Assembly: GCA_903907865.1 (NCBI GenBank)
Contig: CAIVPR010000044.1
Location: 124,001 to 188,000 of the forward strand
Origin: an uncultured Acidobacteriia bacterium
Lineage (GTDB): Bacteria; Acidobacteriota; Terriglobia; Bryobacterales; Bryobacteraceae
Length of the DNA: 64,000 bases
Direction: 5' to 3'
The notes beneath the pieces were generated by a model. It did not search any database, was not told the DNA's origin, and saw only the letters and a program-made list of their open reading frames with translations. Shown in pieces: positions 29,305 through 37,345 of this stretch. The first letter of the stretch is position 1, and each line of letters begins with the position of its first letter. Position numbers and translations under genes: made by a program.

Positions 29305-30501
29305 GTGAAGATACTGCTCGTCGAAGATGATCCGGCCGCCAGTCGATTGTATGCCCGTTTGTTGGCGGGCATCGGGCACGAAGCAGTGCTGGCCGAGGAT
29401 GGCGATGCCGCTTGGGATCTCCTCCGCAATAGCGACATTTCGCTCGTCGTCACCGACTGGATGATGCCCAACCTGAGCGGGCCGGCGCTCTGCCGAAAGA
29501 TCCGGGAGACGGATTTCGGCCACTACGTCTACGTCATCCTTTGCACCGCCAAGAGCGACAAGGCCGACCTTGTGGAAGGCATGGAGGCGGGCGCGGACGA
29601 TTTCCTTTCCAAGCCGATCACGGCGGGCGAATTCCGGGTGCGGATTCGGGCAGGGGAGCGGATTCTCGCGCTGGAGCGGGGGTTGGCCGAGCGCAACAAG
29701 GAACTGGGCGACGCGTACCGGCTGATCGAGGAGGATCTCAAGGCCGCCGCTTGGATGCAGGAGAACCTGCTTCCGGCGCGCGTCCTTTCCGCCGAGGGCG
29801 TGGCGTGCCGCTGGAGATTCCGTCCCTGCAGCTACATCGCGGGGGATACGCTGAATGTCTTCCCGCTGGGCCACGGCAAGGTTGGATTCTATGTGCTGGA
29901 CGTTTCGGGACACGGGGTCCCCGCCGCCATGCTTTCGGTCACTCTGAGCATGGTCCTCGCACCCACGGCGACTTTCGGCAGTCCCCTGAAGCGCTTGAAC
30001 ATGGAGACCGGGGAGTTCGAGGCCATGGATCCGTCGCAAGCCATCGAGGAACTCAACCGGCGGTTCCAAACGACCGACGACCAGTATTTCACCATGATCT
30101 ACGGCGTGCTGGACACGCGCCATCGCCGCCTCAGGATGGCCCAGGCCGGACATCCCAACCCGATCCTTCTTTCGGCGGACGGGACAACGTCCGTGCTGGG
30201 CACCGGCGGCATGCCGGTAGGCCTTTGGCAGGACATCAGTTTCGATCTGATCGACATCCCGTTCGAGCCAGGGGACAGGCTGTTCCTCTATTCAGACGGC
30301 GTTAGCGAATGCGCCAATCCGGAGGACGAAATGTTCGGCGATGAGCGGGTGCTCGAGTATTTGAGCGGCTCCCGCGGCCTAACCTTGGACGGTGTGATGG
30401 GCGGACTTGAGTCCACTCTGGACCAGTGGCGGGGAGCCCGGGATTTCCGGGACGATGTTTCAGTTATGATGCTTGAGTTCGTAGGGGAGGCTGAACAATG
30501 A
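29305..30501 (+). CDS. REC-SpoIIE (PP2C) phosphatase, RsbU-like
   Basis: KILLVEDDPAASRLYARLL; VGFYVLDVSGHGVPAAMLSVTLS; GDRLFLYSDGVSE. Confidence 0.9.
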   Translation: MKILLVEDDPAASRLYARLLAGIGHEAVLAEDGDAAWDLLRNSDISLVVTDWMMPNLSGPALCRKIRETDFGHYVYVILCTAKSDKADLVEGMEAGADDFLSKPITAGEFRVRIRAGERILALERGLAERNKELGDAYRLIEEDLKAAAWMQENLLPARVLSAEGVACRWRFRPCSYIAGDTLNVFPLGHGKVGFYVLDVSGHGVPAAMLSVTLSMVLAPTATFGSPLKRLNMETGEFEAMDPSQAIEELNRRFQTTDDQYFTMIYGVLDTRHRRLRMAQAGHPNPILLSADGTTSVLGTGGMPVGLWQDISFDLIDIPFEPGDRLFLYSDGVSECANPEDEMFGDERVLEYLSGSRGLTLDGVMGGLESTLDQWRGARDFRDDVSVMMLEFVGEAEQ

Positions 30502-31658
30502 AAGCGATGATCCTGGCGGCTGGAAAAGGAACACGGGTCCGGCCCATTACCAATCTGGTGCCAAAGCCGATGATCCCCTTGCTGGGGAAGCCTGTCATGC
30601 AGTCGATCATCGAGCACCTGAAGGCTTGCGGTTTCGATCAGATCATGGTCAACACCAGCCACCTGGCGCCACTGATCGAGGACTATTTCCGCGACGGGTC
30701 GAGCTTCGGCGTCGAAATGGCCTACTCGTTCGAGGGCCGGATCGTCAACGGGGAAGTGGTGGGCGAAGCTGTGGGGTCGGCGGGCGGCTTGAAGCGGATC
30801 CAGGAGTTTTCGGGCTTCTTCGACGACACGTTCGTGGTCCTCTGTGGCGACGCGCTAATCAATGTCGACCTGAAGAAGGCCGTCGAGTTCCACAAGGAGC
30901 GCGGTGCCATCGCCACCATCATCCTGCGCAACGTGCCGCGCGAGGAAGTCTTCAAGTACGGCGTGGTGGCCACGGAGCCGGATGGGCGCATCACGTTGTT
31001 TCAAGAGAAGCCGAAGGTGGAGGAGGCGGTCTCCACGACCATCAACACCGGCATCTACATCTTCGAGCCAGGAGTTTTCGACTACATTCCGGCCAACCAG
31101 CAGTTCGACATCGGCGGCGAGTTGTTCCCGCGCCTGGTCGCGGCCGGCGCTCCCATGTACGGCATCGACCTGCCTTTCGAGTGGATCGACATCGGCAACG
31201 TGTCCGACTTCTGGTCCGCCACCATGCTGGCGCTGAATGGCGGCATTCAGGACTACAAGTTGCCTGGGCGCGAAGTGATGCCGGGAGTCCGCATGGGCCT
31301 GAACGTGTCGTGGAATCCGGACAAGGTGACCATTACCGGGCCGGTGGTGATCGGGGGCAGCGTGTTCATCGGCGACGGGGCCGTGATCGAGGGGCCGAGC
31401 CTGATCGGTGCCGGTTCCGTGATCGAGGCCGGTGCCTCACTCAAGCAATGTATTCTTGGGGAGTACACGCGGGTCAGCTCGGTGGCACGCTTCGAGAATG
31501 TTCTGGTGTTCGGCCCGAACTGCATCAACCCGGATGGCAGCCATTTGGATATCCGGGAGACGCAGCTTGGCTGGTTGGTGGACGACGCGAGGCGCCGGGA
31601 CGAGTTGCCGGTGGGGGCGATTGCGCTGGTGGAAGCGACGCTCGAGTTGGACCAGTAG
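30498..31658 (+). CDS. Sugar-phosphate nucleotidyltransferase (mannose-1-P guanylyltransferase-like)
   Basis: MKAMILAAGKGTRVRPITNLVPKPMIPLLGKPVM; left-handed beta-helix C-terminus; ATGA overlap with upstream gene. Confidence 0.85.
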   Translation: MKAMILAAGKGTRVRPITNLVPKPMIPLLGKPVMQSIIEHLKACGFDQIMVNTSHLAPLIEDYFRDGSSFGVEMAYSFEGRIVNGEVVGEAVGSAGGLKRIQEFSGFFDDTFVVLCGDALINVDLKKAVEFHKERGAIATIILRNVPREEVFKYGVVATEPDGRITLFQEKPKVEEAVSTTINTGIYIFEPGVFDYIPANQQFDIGGELFPRLVAAGAPMYGIDLPFEWIDIGNVSDFWSATMLALNGGIQDYKLPGREVMPGVRMGLNVSWNPDKVTITGPVVIGGSVFIGDGAVIEGPSLIGAGSVIEAGASLKQCILGEYTRVSSVARFENVLVFGPNCINPDGSHLDIRETQLGWLVDDARRRDELPVGAIALVEATLELDQ

Positions 31659-31692
31659 GCCAGCCTGTTGAATCGGAGGAAAAGGGAAAACA

Positions 31693-32031
31693 ATGCGATT
31701 TGAAAACAGTACGACAAAGGGCCTGCTTATTTCCAAAGTGTTGGACGCGCGCGTCGACGCGGCCGTGGCGCACGACCTGAAGGCTGCGTTGCTGACTCAT
31801 TTTCAACCCGAGCCGCAGACTGTGGTCCTGAATCTGGAAGCTGTCGGCTTTGTTGATTCGAGCGGCCTCGGGGCCTTGGTGAGCGTGCTCAAGAACCGCG
31901 GCAACGGCGGGGATCTGGTGATTTGCGGCGCAACCGGTGCGGTTGCAAGCATGTTCAAGCTGACCCGCATGGACAAGGTGTTCCGTGTTTTCGGCACCGT
32001 CGACGACGCTGTCCAAGCTCTGGGCAAGTAA
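31693..32031 (+). CDS. STAS-domain anti-anti-sigma factor
   Basis: VVLNLEAVGFVDSSGLGALVSVLKN. Confidence 0.9.
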   Translation: MRFENSTTKGLLISKVLDARVDAAVAHDLKAALLTHFQPEPQTVVLNLEAVGFVDSSGLGALVSVLKNRGNGGDLVICGATGAVASMFKLTRMDKVFRVFGTVDDAVQALGK

Positions 32032-32034
32032 TTC

Positions 32035-32517
32035 GTGGAAAGCGCAAAGGCCGTGAAGTGGATTCGTCTCACAATCGCAAGCGAGCTCGAAGGGGCAACA
32101 CTGGTTGGCCAGAGCGTGCACGCCATCTGCGTCCACCTGGGGCTGGACGAGACGACCACCTTCGGGATTGAACTCTGCGTGGTGGAGAGCGTGACCAACG
32201 CCATCCGCCACGGCTACAAATTGGCCGCGGGCAACGAGGTGACTGTCAACCTTGCTGTTTTCGACACACGCGTTGAAGTGGAAGTCGCCGACGAAGGACT
32301 GTCCATGCCGGAAGCCAACGTTCAAGCTTTGCGCCAAGGCTCCTCGGTCTTCGATTTCGACGAGAACGATCTGGACTCAGTGCCGGAGGGCGGCATGGGG
32401 CTGCAGATCATCCACGCCACCATGGACGGTGTCGATTATGTTACGGACGGCAAGACCAATCGATTGCGGATGGTCAAGAACCTGCCCGAGCCGGAAGCCT
32501 TGCATGCGGCAGTTTGA
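32035..32517 (+). CDS. HATPase anti-sigma factor (RsbW-like serine kinase)
   Basis: ELCVVESVTNAIRHGY (N-box), GGMGLQIIHATMDGVDY (G-box). Confidence 0.85.
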   Translation: MESAKAVKWIRLTIASELEGATLVGQSVHAICVHLGLDETTTFGIELCVVESVTNAIRHGYKLAAGNEVTVNLAVFDTRVEVEVADEGLSMPEANVQALRQGSSVFDFDENDLDSVPEGGMGLQIIHATMDGVDYVTDGKTNRLRMVKNLPEPEALHAAV

Positions 32518-32535
32518 ACCTTTGAGCGTAACCCT

Positions 32536-33222
32536 ATGAGCGATTCCCCCGGCCAACCCCTCTGGAAGTTGTTGAACGTACTCTGCAAGCCGCACCCTTG
32601 GCACGGAATCTCGCCCGGCGAGGACGCGCCCGCGTTGGTGAACTGCTTCATCGAAGTGGTTCCGTGCGACACCGTGAAATACGAGATCGACAAGGTTAGC
32701 GGGTACCTGAAGGTTGACCGGCCCCAGCGCTATTCGAACATCTGTCCGGCACTTTACGGTTTCCTGCCGCAGAGCTATTGCGGCGAGTCCGTGGCCGAAT
32801 TCTCCAAGCAGAAGACGGGGCGCGATCTGGCTGGCGACGGCGACCCGCTCGACTTCTGCGTTCTAACCGACCGTCCCATCGAGCATGGAAATTTGCTGGT
32901 GGAGTGTATTCCCATCGGCGGTTTCCGCATGCTGGACAGCGGCGAGGTGGACGACAAGATTATCGCAGTGCTGAAGGACGACGCGACCTACGGGCTGTGG
33001 AGGGATATCGACCAGGCGCCCGACTTTGTTCTCGACAGGATGCGCCACTATTTCCTGACCTACAAGCTGCCGCCGGGCGCGGTGTCGAGCAAGTGCGAGA
33101 TCACCCACACATATGGGGTGGCGGAAGCGCACGAGGTGATACGGCGGAGTTTTGCGGATTATCAGGAGCGGTTTGGGAACTTGGAAGATATGTTGACGTC
33201 GGCGTTGTCGCTGATGCGATAG
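32536..33222 (+). CDS. ppa: Inorganic pyrophosphatase
   Basis: PLDFCVLTDRPI, VDDKIIAVLKDD; CPALYGFLPQSYCGE. Confidence 0.85.
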   Translation: MSDSPGQPLWKLLNVLCKPHPWHGISPGEDAPALVNCFIEVVPCDTVKYEIDKVSGYLKVDRPQRYSNICPALYGFLPQSYCGESVAEFSKQKTGRDLAGDGDPLDFCVLTDRPIEHGNLLVECIPIGGFRMLDSGEVDDKIIAVLKDDATYGLWRDIDQAPDFVLDRMRHYFLTYKLPPGAVSSKCEITHTYGVAEAHEVIRRSFADYQERFGNLEDMLTSALSLMR

Positions 33223-34130
33223 ACCGGAAAACGCTTGGCACCAAAGGCGAGCGCCACTCCGAATCCGGCCAGGAGCCACGTGCCTGGTTCCGGGGCAGTT
33301 TCAGTGGCTGCTTGGGTGTAGTCGAAGCCGGAGTCCGCCGTCAATTGGATTGCCCCGGTGTATGGAGCGCCGTTCTGGAGCGCCATGGACTGCAATCCTT
33401 CCCAGAGCATGGTGTTGCCGAAGTTCCCGGCCGCATCCACCGCTTCACCGTCGATTGCACGGGTAAGGTTGGTGGTCTCCATGGACATCAGACCCGTCAA
33501 CACATCCCCGTTGGAAGCAACGATGCTTGTGGTGATCAGGCTAAACACCAACTCGGATTCCTGAACGTTGGTGAAGCCGTTGCAGACGCTCACGGTGTTG
33601 ATGGAGCCCTTGACACACCCTGCGGATGATGCTGAGGAATCCGTTCCGTTGCTGCTTCGAAGGCTCAGGTGGGCCGTGAAGCCCGCCGCCGCCTCGATGA
33701 GGCCGTTCAGATTGGTTCTGTTCGCCGGAGTCACACTCGAGAGCAGGGTCCCCTCAACCAACGCCCCGAAGGTCAGGGTCACATTGGATGCGCTGAGCCC
33801 GCTCACAACAAACGAATCCTGCGTTTGTGCCGATGCGTCACCCGCTGCGGCAAATGCAGTTCCAAGCCCGGTCCCGCCTCCCGACTCCGATCTCACCCGG
33901 ATAAAGCCCAGCCCCGCCTCCGCCATGGCGCTGGCTGAGCCCGGTCCCGCGAAGCCGACGAGGGCCGCCGTATTCGTGGCGATCTGGCAGGTACTGCCAG
34001 TTTGCGAGCCGCCGGCAGTCGGGCCGATGCCAATTTCGACGTTGCAAGACGTCGTTGGCCCCGCAATCGCGAAGACCGGAAGAAGGACGGGTAGGGTTGC
34101 CAGTGTGAGACGGAGGAGGCGGTTGTTCAT
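33162..34130 (-). CDS. PEP-CTERM sorting-domain secreted protein
   Basis: Signal peptide; C-terminal PEPGTWLLAGFGVALAFGAKR. 3' end overlaps ppa convergently. Confidence 0.8.
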   Translation of the reverse strand: MNNRLLRLTLATLPVLLPVFAIAGPTTSCNVEIGIGPTAGGSQTGSTCQIATNTAALVGFAGPGSASAMAEAGLGFIRVRSESGGGTGLGTAFAAAGDASAQTQDSFVVSGLSASNVTLTFGALVEGTLLSSVTPANRTNLNGLIEAAAGFTAHLSLRSSNGTDSSASSAGCVKGSINTVSVCNGFTNVQESELVFSLITTSIVASNGDVLTGLMSMETTNLTRAIDGEAVDAAGNFGNTMLWEGLQSMALQNGAPYTGAIQLTADSGFDYTQAATETAPEPGTWLLAGFGVALAFGAKRFPVYRISDNADVNISSKFPNRS

Positions 34131-34313
34131 GAGATTAAGGCCATCCTAGCAGCCAAACGGCCACCCGTGGCCTCAAAAAGGGTTCTTGAGATTCTCAATT
34201 CTTCTCAAGCAAGGGATCTGAGGTGTTACACGATCCGCGGTTCCGCTATTTTGGGCGGTACCGCGGGGCGCATTCGGCCTCTAGTACTACTTGGTCTGCG
34301 ATACTGTGAGGCA

Positions 34314-36428
34314 ATGAAGTCCCGCTGCCTCTATCTCATTCCGTTCCTCGCCCTGACCGCTTTCGCGCAGGACGAGCCCAACCCGAAGACGCTGATTCCC
34401 CAATCCACGCTTGAGGCCATCGCCAACGAGGTGAGCGGCACGCTTGCGTTCCAGCACATCATCGAACTGGCCGGCTACGAGCACGACCGGCTCGCCGAAG
34501 AGTACAAAACCACCTACCGCGAGGCCCTCTACATCGAAAAGATGGCCAAGCAGTACGGGTTGGAGGACGTCCATATCGAGCGCTTCAAGCTCCCCACCAA
34601 GACTTGGGATGGCGAACAGGGCGACATGTGGCTGTTGGGCAAGGATGGGTCGAAGCGCTTGGTGAGCAGCTACCGGGATATCGCGGCGTCGTTGGCACCG
34701 GGTAGCAAGTCGACCGAGGTGACGGCGGAACTGGTGTGGGTCGGCAAGGGCACCGACAAGCGGGACTACGTGGACAAGAACGTTTCGGGCAAAGTTGTGC
34801 TGGCGAGCGGTCCGGTCGGGCGGGTCCACAACTTGGCAGTGCGGGAGTTCGGCGCGGCGGGCGTGGTTTCGTTCGCCAACGAGACGGGCAAGCCGATCGA
34901 CCATCCGGACGAGGTCGGCTGGAGCAATCTGGGCGGTGGCGGTCGCGGCGGCGGGGGGGGCGGCAAGACGACGTTCGGGCTGATCCTGTCGCACCGGCTC
35001 GGGACCGAGTTGGCGGACAGGCTGGAAGCGCACGAGGCGATGAACGTGAAGGTCGTCGTCAAGGCGACCGAATACGACGCCGATATGCAGGTTCCGACGG
35101 CGGTGATCAAGGGAACTGGCGAGAGCGACCAGGAGATTGCGATGACCGGACACCTGTTCGAGGGCATCGCAAAGCAGGGGGCGCTCGACGACGCGTCCGG
35201 CTGCGCGACGGCGCTGGAAGTGGCGCGGGCATGGAAGAAGCTGATCGACGACGGGGTTCTGCCGCGTCCCAAGCGCACGGTGCGGTTCCTGTGGGTGCCG
35301 GAGATCCAAGGCACCACAGCCTACCTGCAGCGCTATCCCGAGGAGACCAAGCGCATTGTGGCGGCGATTTCCATGGACATGGTGGGCGAGGATGTCACCA
35401 AGAACCACAACAGTCTCCACCTGTTCCGCACGCCGTACTCGCTAAACCACTTCATCAACGAGGTGCCGCAGCAGTTCTTCGAATACGTGGGCGACACCAA
35501 CCGCGAGAAGGTGCAGAACCGGCGGATCGCGTATAGTTTCCGGTATCCGATCATCGACCCGCAGGGCACGCACGACCCGTTCTATTTCAATATCGACAAG
35601 CACTACGGGTCCAGCGACCATTCCGCATTCCTGCGTTTCGGCGTTCCTGCGATCCTGTTGAACAACTGGCCGGACGTGGGCTACCACACCAGCGAGGACC
35701 GGATCTACAACGCCGATCCGACCCAGTTGAAGCGTGCGGCATTCATCGGCGTGGCGTCGATGAGCACGATGGCGGGCGCGGCGGGCGAGGGAGCGGTGCG
35801 GATCGCCGAGGTCACGATGGGTCAGGCGGCGCAGCGTGCGGGCGTGCAGTTGGGTCTTGCCCTACAGGTGGTGGGTGACGGCGGGCCGTACGTGGAGGCG
35901 GTGAATCTGGTTCGGCAGGCGTATGTGCGGGAGGCGGAAGCGATCCGGTCGGCGATGGTGCTGGCCGAGGATACCGGGAAGCAGAAGATCGACGCGCTGG
36001 CACGGGCGTTCGCGGAGTCCGGGACGGCGGCGGATCTGGCGCGGTTGAAGCAGTACGCGTCGTTCAGAGGTGCGGATGTATCGGAAAAGGCGCTGTCGGC
36101 GGATGAATTGAAGGCGTCGAAGCTGGTGCCGGTGCGGTTGAAGGCGGCTCCGGCGGGATTTGGCGGCGGGGGCGGTGGTGGTGGCGGCCAGCAAGGCGGT
36201 GCGGCGGGTGTGGCGGATCCGACGGCTGCGCCTCCGGATCCGGCCGAGGCGTCGCGGCAGCAGTATTACGCCATGGAGATGCGCGGGTTCGCGGATGGAA
36301 AGCGGAGCGTTTTGGATATCCGGAATGCGCTGAGCGCGGAGTACGGGGCCCGGGAAGTGTCGAAGGTGCTGGAGTTTTTTGACGGGACCGCTAAGAGTGG
36401 GGAGTTTGAATTGCGGGCGGTGAAGTAG
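34314..36428 (+). CDS. M28-family peptidase-like secreted protein
   Basis: MKSRCLYLIPFLALTAFAQ; GHLFEGIAKQGALDDASGCATALEVARAW, DMVGEDVTKNHNSL, SDHSAFLRFGVPAILL. Confidence 0.8.
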   Translation: MKSRCLYLIPFLALTAFAQDEPNPKTLIPQSTLEAIANEVSGTLAFQHIIELAGYEHDRLAEEYKTTYREALYIEKMAKQYGLEDVHIERFKLPTKTWDGEQGDMWLLGKDGSKRLVSSYRDIAASLAPGSKSTEVTAELVWVGKGTDKRDYVDKNVSGKVVLASGPVGRVHNLAVREFGAAGVVSFANETGKPIDHPDEVGWSNLGGGGRGGGGGGKTTFGLILSHRLGTELADRLEAHEAMNVKVVVKATEYDADMQVPTAVIKGTGESDQEIAMTGHLFEGIAKQGALDDASGCATALEVARAWKKLIDDGVLPRPKRTVRFLWVPEIQGTTAYLQRYPEETKRIVAAISMDMVGEDVTKNHNSLHLFRTPYSLNHFINEVPQQFFEYVGDTNREKVQNRRIAYSFRYPIIDPQGTHDPFYFNIDKHYGSSDHSAFLRFGVPAILLNNWPDVGYHTSEDRIYNADPTQLKRAAFIGVASMSTMAGAAGEGAVRIAEVTMGQAAQRAGVQLGLALQVVGDGGPYVEAVNLVRQAYVREAEAIRSAMVLAEDTGKQKIDALARAFAESGTAADLARLKQYASFRGADVSEKALSADELKASKLVPVRLKAAPAGFGGGGGGGGGQQGGAAGVADPTAAPPDPAEASRQQYYAMEMRGFADGKRSVLDIRNALSAEYGAREVSKVLEFFDGTAKSGEFELRAVK

Positions 36429-36513
36429 GGGCGGGAACTGCGGCTAGTGCGCGTGGCTCATGGAGGGTGTCAAAGGGCGTCCCGCGCCGAGCATCATGGT
36501 GTAGGCTGGTGTC

Positions 36514-36819
36514 ATGAGCCTCCGTGTGGGAGAAACCTCCGATCCACTGCCAATCGACAGCCTCATGATCCGCATGGAGGTGCCCACGGTGCGGCGCGTC
36601 ACGCCAGTGGACCGGACCGCTGAGATGGCTTGGCTGTCGCAGCCCGACCCGGCTTTCGTTGGCCAATGGGTTGCCCTGGTCGGGGGCACCGTCGTCAGTC
36701 ACGCTGCGGCGGCAATGACGGCGTATGAAGAAGCGCGGCGCCAAGGCGTCGAGGTTCCGTTCATGGCCTTTGTCTCGCCACCCAGCGAGGAGTCCTTCGC
36801 TGGAGGCTGGATTCGTTGA
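36514..36819 (+). CDS. DUF5678-like small protein
   Basis: FVGQWVALVGGTVVSHAAAAMTAYEEARRQGVEVPFMAFV; coupled to the downstream retropepsin-like ORF. Confidence 0.6.
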   Translation: MSLRVGETSDPLPIDSLMIRMEVPTVRRVTPVDRTAEMAWLSQPDPAFVGQWVALVGGTVVSHAAAAMTAYEEARRQGVEVPFMAFVSPPSEESFAGGWIR

Positions 36820-37136
36820 GCAGAATGGACTTTCCCATCCGCCACAGGTACGATTCAACCGAGGAGGGAATCATCCTGCCCGTTGAGATCAGCGTCGGCC
36901 GCCGTGGAGTTTCGCTGTCGGCGAAGGTGGACACGGGTGCCGCAGATTGTCTTTTCGACCGTACGCATGCCGAACTGTTGGGTCTCGACCTTGAGTCAGG
37001 TTTCCACCGGATATTCCGGACTGTCGCTGGATCGTTTGCCGCATTTGGCCATGAACCTGGAAACGTCAATTGGCCGTGCAACGGCGCATTCCCCGTTTCC
37101 CGAACAAACGCTCCCTCGCGGTCGCGGCTCGGCTGA
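36816..37136 (+). pseudogene. Retropepsin-like aspartic protease, C-terminus apparently truncated by a REP-like inverted pair
   Basis: ISVGRRGVSLSAKVDTGAADCLFDRTHAELLGL; the last ~20 residues are encoded inside the repeat at 37099-37182. Confidence 0.6.
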
Positions 37137-37182
37137 ATCACGAGGTGACCGAGCCACGACCGCAAGGGAGTGTTTGTTCGGG
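37099..37182. repeat. Inverted pair of REP-like element (REPIN-like)
   Basis: 37099-37132 is the reverse complement of 37149-37182 (CCGAGCCACGACCGCAAGGGAGTGTTTGTTCGGG) with 3 mismatches in 34. Confidence 0.9.
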
Positions 37183-37345
37183 CTATGCACGGCAAGCAAG
37201 ACCTTGTTCTCAGATGAAATCAAGCTTCGGACCTTGGGCTTGGAGTAGAGTGTCGGCGTGTATTTTGTGGAGCTGCGATCCGTCCCTGAGGTCCGGTCTA
37301 TGGCAATTGGGAAAATGCTCCCAGGATTGCGGTTTCTTCGGGTGG

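Noticed and set aside
34185-34209. CTTGAGA...TCTCAAG inverted repeat upstream of the M28-like gene
   Set aside because: 7-bp arms with 11-bp loop are too weak to call an operator or terminator without conservation data.
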